Shown here in pieces: positions 32,537-39,505 of a DNA stretch of 39,620 nt. This stretch comes from Lentisphaerota bacterium. GTDB lineage: Bacteria > Verrucomicrobiota > Kiritimatiellia > UBA8416 > VGWJ01. Every line of letters starts with the position of its first letter. The first letter of the stretch is position 1. The translations under genes were made by a program, and so were the position numbers. The DNA is taken from NCBI GenBank assembly GCA_016873635.1, contig VGWJ01000024.1, positions 1 through 39,620 on the forward strand. The letters are read 5' to 3'. A model generated the notes under the pieces. It had not been told where the DNA came from and made no database searches. It worked only from the letters and a program-made list of their open reading frames with translations.

Positions 32537-35500
32537 TCAGAAACGGATGCGGCGGTCCTTGAGCAGTTCGTCGAGCACTTTGCTGCCCTGGTCGATGAGC
32601 GCCTTGCGGGCCTTCTCGTCCAGCAGGGCCTTCTGCGCGGCCTGCCTGAGCAGCTCGCCCAGCGATTCGTCCAGGGACCGCCGGGATATTTCGGGTTCCG
32701 TGACGGTTCCGCGGATGATCACTTTCAGCCTGGCGTCGGCCACGTAGCGGTACACGTCCGCGTTGACCATGCCCTCGGTAACGGGCACCTCGGCGACGTA
32801 GTCCAGCGAGCCGTCCACGCCCACCGTGCCGGAGACGGTTATCTGGTACGGTCCCGAGACGATCTTCAGCGGCGTGGCCTTCACGCGGCCGGCGCGGCAG
32901 ACGAACTTCACATCCTGGTCCGGAACGACCGCCGCGGCGCCCTGCAGTGAGATGATCTCGAAGACGCGCGTCAGCATGTAGCCCGGCTTGACCCGCACCT
33001 CCCGCAGGTTGATTGCGCCGCCGATGTTCATCCCGCGGCGGAAATCGTCCTCGATGGGCACGCGGCATTCCTCAAGCAGCAGACCGATTCTGCCGCCCAG
33101 CACGGTGCAGCCCTTGAAGAGGGGATGCAGCAGGCCGAGCAACTCGGATGCCATCTCGTCGGTGAGCCGCACGTCCCGCAGGACCTGCGAGCCTTCCGGC
33201 ATGGCCAACACGGCGGTTTCGTCGCGCGCGTCGACGAAGGGCGCCATGGACAGACGGCCCCCGTTGACGTCGGCCTCCGCTTTCAGCGTGGCGACGGAAT
33301 GCCCCACGACAAGCCGCGGCTCGAGCTTGGAAAGCGCGATTCCGAACAGCTCCGCCTGTTCGATAAACACACCCGCCTCCGCCTCGGCGCCGGCCAGCAG
33401 CTCACGCACGCCGCGGCCGGCCAGCGAGACGCGCGCCTGGAACGGACGCGGCGCCCGGCCGCGCATGCGAATGCCGCTCTGCCCGAAAACCGTCAGCAGC
33501 TCCGCTACGCGGCCGACGTCGCACTCCGTCACGCCCGCCAGGTGCAGCAGACGATCGTTGCGAATGTCTTCCACCGATCCCGCGCCGGCCAGGTTCAGCA
33601 GATCCGACGACAGCGCCAGGGTGTCCAGAACCAGGTCGCCGCGCGACGGGTACAGCCGTCCGGACGCGGACAGGCCGGCCCGGGGCTGCGCGAACGTCCG
33701 GCCGGCCTTCTCAATCACCAGGTTCGTCACGTCCGCCCTGAAAGTCGGGATCGTGAGAACGTCCGCCTCCGCGTCAACCGTCGCTTCGACGGTCAGCGTT
33801 CCGCGGACGTCCGGCGTGATGTTCGTTGCCGCCGCGGCGCCGGCAAAGCGCGCGATGTCTTCCAGGCGCGAAACGATCCGCAGCCGTCCCGCCGTAACGG
33901 AAGGCAGGCCGCCGGACGCGGGCGCGGGGGCCAGCCGCACGGCGCCGAGTTCCGCGTTCAGCACGTCGGATTCGACCGCTCCCGACACTTCCGTGAAGGC
34001 CTCCGGCGCGCCGCTCGCCGTCAGGCGCAGCACGCCCGCCAGGCGCACCAGCAGTGCGGCGTTCGCGATCAGCCCCGGCGTGAGCCCTGCTATGGACAGG
34101 TCGCGCGCGGCGGCGTTCACGGCAATGCGACGCTCCTGTCGCGCCAGGCCGCCCAGGAGGGCGGACACTTCGACGGTGCCGGTAGCCGTGATGCCCTTCA
34201 GATCCACGAACTTGGCGGCCTCGCGCAGCGCCTTTTGCAGGTCCAGGGAACCAGTCAGGCTTGCCTGGCCGAGGTCGCCGGCGCCGGAGACGCGCGCGAA
34301 GGACGAGGCCAGCTCAAGCCGCTCCAGCACCGGGCCTTCCCGCGTCATCTGCGCGTCCACCGCAACGCGCAACGGCTCCTCCATGGCAATCACGCGCTCG
34401 CCGTGAACGGCCTCGATGTCGCGCGTCTCCGCCCGGCCGCGCAGACTCAGGCGCGTGCCGTCGCCCCCCAGGCTCGCATGCATCAGCATCTCGCCGGATC
34501 GAAGCGTGGCATCGTCGCGCACGGCCAGCGTGTCGGGGATCTGCGCCGCCAGGGCGGCCACGTCAACCCGCGCGGTCGCGGTCAGCATTCCCGACGGAAA
34601 ATCCGTCGCGCCCGTCGCGTCCAGCGCGCCCGAGATTTGCGCCGCGACAAGCGCCGAGGTCAGGGCGCAGCGGCTCACGACGACCGCGTTGCTCCTGCGC
34701 GCCACGTCGAAGTCGACGCTCAGCGCCTCGATCTCCGGCTCGTCGCCGCGCAATCCGTGCCCGCGCAACCCGAGCCCCGCGGCGTCCAACTTGCCGCGCG
34801 CGGTCCACTCGCCGCCGCCGGACAAAGCCGCGTCCACTTCGCCCGAGAGAACGCCGCGCACCTCGGGCAGCGGCGCATACTGGCGCGCCAGGCCGCCGAA
34901 CGGAGCGAGGTCCAGGCGGCTGACGCGAACCGCGAGCCGCCCCGCCAGGCGCCCCGGCGCGCTCCCCGCTTCCGGAACAAGGCGCACCTCCGCCTCGACC
35001 GAAGCTTCCCGTCCCATGCGTCCCGTCAGGCGCAGGGGCTCCGCCAGGCTGTCGGCGCGCAGGTCCAGGCTGATCTCCGCCGCCGTGAATTCAGGCGGCG
35101 CGCCGGGCCGCGCGAACTCCACGCGGCCGCCGACGATCTCCACGCGGCCGCGCAGATCAATGCCCGGCACGCGCAAGGACCGCGCGCCCGCCGGAGCCGA
35201 CGGCGCCGGCTCGACCGGCGGGGCGGGCGTCGCCGGCGGCGGCTCCGGAAGCGGCACCGAGACGGTGGGCGACACGATCCGCACCACGCCGATGTCCGCG
35301 CGCCGCCCGATCAGCCGGAGCAGGCCGGAGGACACGCTTATCTCTTCCGCCCGCAGGCTGAACCCGCCGGGGTCGCGGACCGCGAGATTCTTCACCCGGA
35401 TGCCGCCCACCCATCCCAGCGCGCAATCCCCCGCGCTCAGCGCCACGCCCGCGAGATCGCCGGCCTTGCCGAGGATCAGGCGCTGCACGGGGCCAAGCGA

Positions 35501-35602
35501 GACGATCGTCGGCAGGAAGATCACGGCGAAGACGAGAACCGCCGGAACGGACAGTCCGCGCCAGAGCCGTCCGCGTCCTCCGTGTCGTGGCCTTGCGATC
35601 AT
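32537..35602 (-). CDS. Large AsmA/TamB-like envelope protein
   Basis: This 1021-residue protein has an N-terminal membrane helix (about 17-37), then RLILGKAGDLAGVAL and a long run of beta-strand repeats, interrupted by a Pro-rich linker (about 110-140, PEPPPATPAPPVEPAP). The order of an anchor, an LxIxxL-type N-terminal domain and repetitive strands up to a GSLDYVAEVPV...IRGTVTEPEI ending is that of AsmA/DUF748-type proteins. These are thought to bridge inner and outer membranes and move phospholipids. It follows a small unknown protein by 75 bases and precedes dusB by six. It is the second AsmA-like protein in this window, larger and unrelated in operon context to the one at 7804. Confidence 0.8.
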   Translation of the reverse strand: MIARPRHGGRGRLWRGLSVPAVLVFAVIFLPTIVSLGPVQRLILGKAGDLAGVALSAGDCALGWVGGIRVKNLAVRDPGGFSLRAEEISVSSGLLRLIGRRADIGVVRIVSPTVSVPLPEPPPATPAPPVEPAPSAPAGARSLRVPGIDLRGRVEIVGGRVEFARPGAPPEFTAAEISLDLRADSLAEPLRLTGRMGREASVEAEVRLVPEAGSAPGRLAGRLAVRVSRLDLAPFGGLARQYAPLPEVRGVLSGEVDAALSGGGEWTARGKLDAAGLGLRGHGLRGDEPEIEALSVDFDVARRSNAVVVSRCALTSALVAAQISGALDATGATDFPSGMLTATARVDVAALAAQIPDTLAVRDDATLRSGEMLMHASLGGDGTRLSLRGRAETRDIEAVHGERVIAMEEPLRVAVDAQMTREGPVLERLELASSFARVSGAGDLGQASLTGSLDLQKALREAAKFVDLKGITATGTVEVSALLGGLARQERRIAVNAAARDLSIAGLTPGLIANAALLVRLAGVLRLTASGAPEAFTEVSGAVESDVLNAELGAVRLAPAPASGGLPSVTAGRLRIVSRLEDIARFAGAAAATNITPDVRGTLTVEATVDAEADVLTIPTFRADVTNLVIEKAGRTFAQPRAGLSASGRLYPSRGDLVLDTLALSSDLLNLAGAGSVEDIRNDRLLHLAGVTECDVGRVAELLTVFGQSGIRMRGRAPRPFQARVSLAGRGVRELLAGAEAEAGVFIEQAELFGIALSKLEPRLVVGHSVATLKAEADVNGGRLSMAPFVDARDETAVLAMPEGSQVLRDVRLTDEMASELLGLLHPLFKGCTVLGGRIGLLLEECRVPIEDDFRRGMNIGGAINLREVRVKPGYMLTRVFEIISLQGAAAVVPDQDVKFVCRAGRVKATPLKIVSGPYQITVSGTVGVDGSLDYVAEVPVTEGMVNADVYRYVADARLKVIIRGTVTEPEISRRSLDESLGELLRQAAQKALLDEKARKALIDQGSKVLDELLKDRRIRF

Positions 35603-35677
35603 AAACGCCGTGTCCGGCTCCAGCCCTCCGCCGAACGCGGCGCGCGGCAGCGCGACGTTCGGGACATCGCCGCCGCG

Positions 35678-36106
35678 TCAGTCGGACTGCACGCGGCTGG
35701 TGTAGTTCTGTACGAAGTCCCGGACGATCTCGTCCGGAGTGACGTCGGCGAGGGTATAGTCCTGCGCCCCGCTGCGGAACATGCTCTCGACGGTTATGAA
35801 CCTGAGGCCCTTGCGCTGGCGGAAACGCACTTCCGCGCAGGGCAGAACGCCGTTGGGGAGCGTGCGCCCCATCACCCGGTAGGTCATCTCCTCCTCGCCG
35901 GCGCGCGTAACGGTCAGCGCGGCCGAGGTCGCCGAACTGCGCAGCGTGGCCCGTCGGCCGTGCTTGTCGATTTCCGCGGCGACCTGCTCAAGCGCCGGAA
36001 CCACTTTCTCGGCGATGAATATCTCCAGATCCGTGCGACGCTCCTGCTTCCGCGCCTTGTCGCCCTGCTCCATGAAGCGGCCCAGGTCCTCGCGCCAGTC
36101 GCTCAT
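35678..36106 (-). CDS. Conserved-looking protein of unknown function
   Basis: The 142-residue protein begins MSDWREDLGRFMEQGDKARK, a charged helical start, followed by EIFIAEKVVPALEQVAAEID, a strand-rich middle with LTVTRAGEEEMTYRVMGRTL, and a C-terminal DYTLADVTPDEIVRDFVQNY. No signal peptide or membrane segment is seen and no known family is recognised. AAGGA lies about eight bases before the ATG, and a promoter with TATAGT lies just upstream. As first gene of the operon with the large AsmA-like protein it may be functionally tied to it. Confidence 0.7.
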   Translation of the reverse strand: MSDWREDLGRFMEQGDKARKQERRTDLEIFIAEKVVPALEQVAAEIDKHGRRATLRSSATSAALTVTRAGEEEMTYRVMGRTLPNGVLPCAEVRFRQRKGLRFITVESMFRSGAQDYTLADVTPDEIVRDFVQNYTSRVQSD

Positions 36107-36138
36107 TTGCGTTCCTTCCGCCTCCCTACAGACGCCGC

Positions 36139-36167
36139 ACTATACACCCCCCGCGGCCCGCCCGCAA
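36139..36167 (-). promoter_or_regulatory. Promoter of the AsmA-dusB-PAS operon
   Basis: On the minus strand, TTGCGG (36167-36162) and TATAGT (36144-36139) are 17 bases apart. The -10 matches five of six bases, while the -35 is weak. Two 16-base tandem repeats begin one base upstream of the -35, the usual place for activator sites. Confidence 0.5.
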
Positions 36168-36168
36168 C

Positions 36169-36200
36169 AGTTGCATCAGGGTTGAGTTGCATCAGGGTTG
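36169..36200. repeat. Two exact tandem copies of a 16-base repeat
   Basis: AGTTGCATCAGGGTTG occurs at 36169-36184 and again at 36185-36200 with no spacing. It directly adjoins the weak -35 of the minus-strand promoter. Confidence 0.85.
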
Positions 36201-36345
36201 GTAGTGGGTCAGTTACGCGGTGGAAACACGCCGGTAGGGCGCGGCGTCCCGCCGCGCCGCGGCGGACCGGGCTTGCCCGCCATAGCCCGCAGGGCGACGG
36301 CGGGACGGTCCGCCCTACCTCGCCTCCCTGCATAACTGACCGGTT
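36201..36345. repeat. Nested palindromic element, REP- or MITE-like
   Basis: Outer arms GGTCAGTTA (36207-36215) and TAACTGACC (36333-36341) are exact complements. Inside, GGTAGGGCG (36233-36241) pairs with CGCCCTACC (36311-36319), and GGCGGACCG (36261-36269) with CGGTCCGCC (36306-36314). CCCGCC (36276-36281) pairs with GGCGGG (36299-36304), and GCCC (36285-36288) with GGGC (36292-36295). The left side also contains its own perfect nine-pair hairpin with a three-base loop (36238-36258). The right-arm pairings overlap, so a branched structure is expected. It fills the non-coding gap between the AsmA operon and the dinB unit and contains no gene. Confidence 0.75.
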
Positions 36346-36412
36346 ACGGCAACGCGACGGTTGACCGCGGGAACGATCTGAGGCAGGATGCAAGGTGCGG
36401 GAGGATGGACGG

Positions 36413-36553
36413 ATGAGAAAGTTGTGCGTTCCGGCGGCGTTGCTGCTGTGCCTCGCCGCCATCGCCTGCGCAGGCTTCAGGGCCAACGACACGCCGGCCA
36501 ACCTCGGCGCGGCCGACGCCGTGCCGCTGCGATGGGCTCCCGTGCGGCTGTGA
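36413..36553 (+). CDS. Tiny predicted lipoprotein upstream of dinB
   Basis: The 46-residue ORF starts with MRKLCVPAALLLCLAAIACA: a basic tip, a hydrophobic core and a Cys at 19 after AAIA, an acceptable if not ideal lipobox. The mature peptide would be under 30 residues (AGFRANDTPANLGAADAVPL and a short tail). GGGAGGA (36399-36405) is spaced seven bases from the ATG. It ends 34 bases before dinB and could be its co-transcribed leader gene. It may also be the remains of a longer lipoprotein. No family is recognised. Confidence 0.5.
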   Translation: MRKLCVPAALLLCLAAIACAGFRANDTPANLGAADAVPLRWAPVRL

Positions 36554-36587
36554 CCTCCGCCCGCGCCGGCCGTCGGGGGGCGCCGGG

Positions 36588-37790
36588 ATGAAACGGTCGT
36601 TCCTGCACGTGGACATGGACGCGTTCTTTGCGGCGGTCGAGCAGCGCGACCGCCCGGAACTGCGCGGCAAGCCGGTGGTGGTCGGGGCGCCCCCGGACCG
36701 GAGGGGCGTGGTCGCCGCCGCTTCGTACGAGGCCCGGCAATTCGGCATCCACTCGGCCATGCCTTCCCGCGAAGCCGGCCGGCGCTGTCCCCAGGCGGTC
36801 TTCCTTCCGGTCGACGGCGAGCGCTACGAAAAAGCATCGCGCGAGATCTTCGCTATCCTGGAGACGTTCACGCCGCTGGTGGAGCCGCTCTCCATCGACG
36901 AGGCTTTCCTCGACGTGAGCGGCGCGCGTCTGATCCACGGCACGGCGGAGGAGATCGCGCGCAAGATCAAGGAGACCGTCCGCCGGAAAACGGGATTGAC
37001 CGCGTCCGTCGGCGTGGCCCCGAACAAGTTCCTCGCCAAGCTGGCCAGCGAGCTGTCGAAACCCGACGGGCTTCTCGTGATTCCCGAGCCGCCGGAGGAA
37101 ATCGTCGCCTTCCTCGCGCCGCTGCCCGTGTCGCGCCTCTGGGGCGTCGGCAAGGTTACGCGGCGGCACCTGGAAAGCGCGGGCATCCGGACCGTCGGGG
37201 ATCTGCAATCCCTTCCGGCGGACCGGCTGTCACGGATCACCGGCAAAGCCGCGGCCGAGAGCCTGCTGCACCTGGCGCGGGGGGAGGACCTGCGTGAGAT
37301 CGAGATGGACAGGCGGGAGAAGAGCATGTCGCGCGAACACACGTTCCCCGAGGACTGCCGGGAACGCGAAACCGTGGAAGCCGTGCTGCTGGACCTGGTG
37401 GAAGACGTCGGTAACCGGCTGCGGCTGGCCGGGAAACACGCCGCAGTCGTGCACCTGAAACTGCGCTGGCACGACTTCAGGACCATCACCCGCCAACTGA
37501 CGCTCGACGCGCCCTGCTGCGATGACTTCACCTTGCGGGAAGCGGCGTTGTCCCTTTTCCGCGCGCAGCCGCTGAGCGGACCGGTGCGACTGATCGGGTT
37601 CGGGGTCGGCGGCCTGGCCGACGGCGTCAACCGGCAATTGAGCCTGTTCAAGTCCGAAGGGCAGCCGCGCGAAAGGAAAGAGCGGCTGAGCCGCGCGGTG
37701 GACGCGATCCGCCGCCGTTTCGGCGAAGAAGTCATAGGCCGGGCGGACGCCCGCCGCGGCGCGGCCCGCGCCGGCGGACGGCCGGGGTGA
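36588..37790 (+). CDS. dinB: DNA polymerase IV (Y-family)
   Basis: The 400-residue translesion polymerase has catalytic acids Asp 9 (HVDMDAFF) and Asp 104/Glu 105 (LSIDEAFLD), steric gate Phe 13 and triphosphate contacts Tyr 47 and Arg 50 (YEARQFG). KFLAKLASELSKPDG, WGVGKVT (helix-hairpin-helix) and the little-finger domain with SREHTFPEDC follow. NRQLSLF (348-354) is a beta-clamp binding peptide. It copies past damaged template at the cost of fidelity. A G-rich stretch precedes the ATG. No LexA-type box is seen in the 175 bases upstream, so SOS control cannot be shown from sequence. Confidence 0.94.
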   Translation: MKRSFLHVDMDAFFAAVEQRDRPELRGKPVVVGAPPDRRGVVAAASYEARQFGIHSAMPSREAGRRCPQAVFLPVDGERYEKASREIFAILETFTPLVEPLSIDEAFLDVSGARLIHGTAEEIARKIKETVRRKTGLTASVGVAPNKFLAKLASELSKPDGLLVIPEPPEEIVAFLAPLPVSRLWGVGKVTRRHLESAGIRTVGDLQSLPADRLSRITGKAAAESLLHLARGEDLREIEMDRREKSMSREHTFPEDCRERETVEAVLLDLVEDVGNRLRLAGKHAAVVHLKLRWHDFRTITRQLTLDAPCCDDFTLREAALSLFRAQPLSGPVRLIGFGVGGLADGVNRQLSLFKSEGQPRERKERLSRAVDAIRRRFGEEVIGRADARRGAARAGGRPG

Positions 37791-37864
37791 GATTCCGGCC
37801 TCTGACCGGGCGGCGCGGGTGGCTCCGTTCCGGCTGGGCGGCTTCGCCCGCCGGCCGCGAGGGA

Positions 37865-37951
37865 TCAGGCGCCGGTCTGAGGCCTGCCCGCCGCGCCGCA
37901 CTTGAAGAAGTTCGCCTTATTCAGGATCTTCAGCATCGTATTGCGTTTCAT
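37865..37951 (-). CDS. 28-residue ORF with a strong ribosome binding site
   Basis: On the minus strand, GGCAGGAGAGGGAGGCCACC precedes ATG 37951, with GGAGG eight bases before the start. The peptide begins MKRNTMLKILNKANFFKCG and ends AAGRPQTGA. It is basic at the N-terminus with one Cys. It begins 31 bases after the secretin-domain gene in the same direction, and a GCAGG/CCTGC hairpin lies just before the binding site. It may be a small functional peptide, a leader, or the 5' remnant of a lost gene: the start MLKILN resembles that of some small membrane proteins, but the hydrophobic continuation is absent. Confidence 0.4.
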   Translation of the reverse strand: MKRNTMLKILNKANFFKCGAAGRPQTGA

Positions 37952-37982
37952 GAAGGTGGCCTCCCTCTCCTGCCCGGCAGGG

Positions 37983-38528
37983 CTACCTGTCGGCTTCTCT
38001 TGACTCCTGGAGCTGCCTGACCTTCTCGGGAAACGTGGGCAGGACAGTGTAGACCCGCTGCACGATCGGGCCGTCCGGGGCGCTGACGGGGACGACCATG
38101 ACGACGTTCCCCTGAACGCGGTACTTCAGGCCCGCGGAGTCGGCCACGACCTTCAGGGTTTCCTGCAGGGAGAGATGCCGGGCGCTGAACGTGATCAGCG
38201 GGTCGCCGGAAATGCGATTCGTGACGCTGCCGGCCCGTGCAAACGGGTCTGCCGGCGCGGCGGCCTGCGCCGCGCCGGAGCCGAGATTCAGAACGATATT
38301 GACCCCTTCCTTCTCGGGATCCAATTCCCTGCTGATCCGCACCAGGAACTCAATGACGTCCCGGATGTCCGTCTGGCGGAACTCCAACCGCGGAATGACG
38401 ATCGTGCGGAGTTTCCGCGCCACCCGGGATTCCCTGGACTCCTCCCGGGGCGCGTCCCCGGCAAAGGCAAGACAGGCAAGCCCGCCTGCCAGCAAGGCCC
38501 GCAGAACTGCATTCTTGAGCGCGCTCAT
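37983..38528 (-). CDS. Secreted secretin N-terminal (STN-like) domain protein
   Basis: The 181-residue protein has a signal peptide (MSALKNAVLRALLAGGLACL, cleaved about AFA-GDA) and one domain with PRLEFRQTDIRDVIEFLVRI, the DPEKEGVNIVLN segment, ITFSARHLSLQETLKVVADS and GLKYRVQGNVVMVVP. This is the alternating strand-helix unit of secretin/TonB N-terminal short domains as seen in Verrucomicrobia secretin-like proteins. The pore domain of a real secretin is absent. ATG 38528 is preferred over 38549: the -10 GATAAT overlaps the latter, and GAGGGA lies seven bases before the former. It may be a truncated secretin or an accessory periplasmic protein. Confidence 0.7.
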   Translation of the reverse strand: MSALKNAVLRALLAGGLACLAFAGDAPREESRESRVARKLRTIVIPRLEFRQTDIRDVIEFLVRISRELDPEKEGVNIVLNLGSGAAQAAAPADPFARAGSVTNRISGDPLITFSARHLSLQETLKVVADSAGLKYRVQGNVVMVVPVSAPDGPIVQRVYTVLPTFPEKVRQLQESREADR

Positions 38529-38547
38529 GCCGCTGTCCCTCGCCTGC

Positions 38548-38576
38548 ATTATCCCCTATCCTCCGGCGCAGGGCAA
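38548..38576 (-). promoter_or_regulatory. Predicted promoter of the secretin-domain gene
   Basis: On the minus strand, TTGCCC (38576-38571) and GATAAT (38553-38548) are 17 bases apart. The transcript would start near 38541, between the two candidate ATGs, which supports the downstream start at 38528. Confidence 0.5.
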
Positions 38577-38592
38577 GAGCGGAGATTCGTGA

Positions 38593-38724
38593 GGACTTGA
38601 ACTGCAGGGAGGAGTGCCAAGGATCCTTCCTCCAGCGGGCGTATACGCGCTTGGCGTACGCTCGTACATCCGGGGGCAAGGCGGCCAGCCGACGGCGGAA
38701 CTCCCGGGTGGTGTCAGAAGTCAC
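38593..38724 (-). pseudogene. Truncated RelE/ParE-like toxin
   Basis: GTG 38724 overlaps the antitoxin stop by eleven bases, the usual toxin-antitoxin arrangement. The reading TTREFRRRLAALPPDVRAYA followed by KRVYARWRKDPWHSSLQFK matches the N-terminal half of RelE/ParE-family proteins (F...LP..V...A...Y..WR.DP.HPSL.FK). After LQFK the frame runs into the promoter and coding region of the secretin-domain gene with no further similarity, so the second half with the WSVRV..YRAL core is missing in all frames. The end coordinate is approximate. It should be inactive. Confidence 0.65.
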
Positions 38725-38935
38725 GCTTCGTGTCCAACGGCTTCGTCTGGCCCGCGTCGTATTCCGCCAAGGCTTCTCGCGCCATGCAAGCCAGTTCGTC
38801 TTGGGACGAGGCAAACGCCTCGTCCCACTCGGCCTCCGCCTCGATCTCGGCAATGAGAAACCGGCCAACCGCATCCTGCTCTGCCTCCGGCAGAGAGGCC
38901 GCTTTGGCAAACGCTTCTTCGAGCACCTTCGTCAT
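38714..38935 (-). CDS. Antitoxin-like protein of a toxin-antitoxin pair
   Basis: The 73-residue acidic protein, MTKVLEEAFAKAASLPEAEQ through WDEAFASSQDELACMAREAL to TKPLD, matches the small antitoxins that accompany RelE/ParE-type toxins: a helix with LPE.EQD, then WD..FA.SQD.L..MA.EAL.E...G.T.PLD. The latter tail normally binds the toxin. A DNA-binding part is not evident. The start ATG 38935 has a weak ribosome site (GGGA). The overlapping toxin gene downstream is truncated, so the antitoxin may now be free-standing. Confidence 0.7.
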   Translation of the reverse strand: MTKVLEEAFAKAASLPEAEQDAVGRFLIAEIEAEAEWDEAFASSQDELACMAREALAEYDAGQTKPLDTKRDF

Positions 38936-39112
38936 GGCATTATCCCAGAACCGCCGAGGCGCGATCTCAATTCCTTTCTTCCGTGTCACTGGCCTTCGCA
39001 AACTCCCCGGATTGTGGCCTCGAGAAACTCCCCACTTGATGGCCACGAAGAATTCAGGCGTCCTCCATGTCCTCCATGGCTTCGCCACGATAACATCTGA
39101 CGCCCGAGAAAC
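38936..39112. other. Gap with no recognised gene
   Basis: Lower-GC stretch between the antitoxin and a terminator hairpin. Frames through it (for example to 39088 on the minus strand) show no family, ribosome site or codon pattern. I see no gene in it. Confidence 0.5.
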
Positions 39113-39122
39113 CTAACAACAA

Positions 39123-39163
39123 GAACGGTTCGGCCGCGCGAAACGCGGCGGAACCGCTCTTTT
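39123..39163. terminator. Long intrinsic terminator hairpin
   Basis: GAACGGTTCGGCCGCG (39123-39138) pairs with CGCGGCGGAACCGCTC (39144-39159) in 14 of 16 positions around the loop CGAAA. On the plus strand TTTT follows (39160-39163); on the minus strand CTTGTTGTTAGG follows. It probably ends minus-strand transcription from the DUF457 remnant side and may work in both directions. Confidence 0.65.
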
Positions 39164-39225
39164 CAGGATAGCTGAGGGGGTTACCCGCGGGCAAGAGCAA
39201 CGCGCCGCATGGCACGGCGCGCTCA

Positions 39226-39424
39226 GGCCCCTTCGGTGCGGGCATGCGGTCTCCGGCGACGGGAGGCGCGGCGACAGACGTGGATCACAATCCACGCCGC
39301 CGGCAGCAGGGCCCAGTAAAGCGCCAGCACATCCGCGCGCCGCCGGCGCGCCGCGGCGCCCGCCCGCAGCGCCGGGGCGGCTGCATACGGTTGCCCCGTA
39401 GAGCGCGTGCGCAAGGGTGTCCAT
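39226..39424 (-). pseudogene. Collapsed DUF457/YdjM-like membrane hydrolase remnant
   Basis: ATG 39424 opens MDTLAHALYGATVCSRPGAA, the N-terminus of DUF457-type (YdjM-like) membrane metal-dependent hydrolases, including the first His. About 80 bases later, in another frame, LALYWALLPAAWIVIHVCRR resembles the C-terminal membrane helix of the same proteins (HPAV..YW.LLP..WL), running to a stop at 39223. The whole middle, around 150-250 residues with the remaining metal ligands, is missing. The simplest reading is an internal deletion with a frameshift. A TCGACG-N17-TACCAT promoter-like pair lies just upstream. Confidence is limited because both fragments are short. Confidence 0.5.
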
Positions 39425-39505
39425 GCGCCTTTATGGTACTCGACCTCGCGGCCCGCGTCGACCGACATCGCAAAGCGGCCGGTTGCGCCACAAGCGCCTT
39501 CCGCG

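Noticed and set aside
33125..36364. 1079-codon open frame on the plus strand
   Set aside because: Antisense to the large AsmA-like gene and running through the palindromic element; composition is a mirror of the real gene.
38350..38590. Continuation of the toxin frame into the secretin-domain gene
   Set aside because: After LQFK no toxin-like residues remain, and the frame is out of register with the true gene there.
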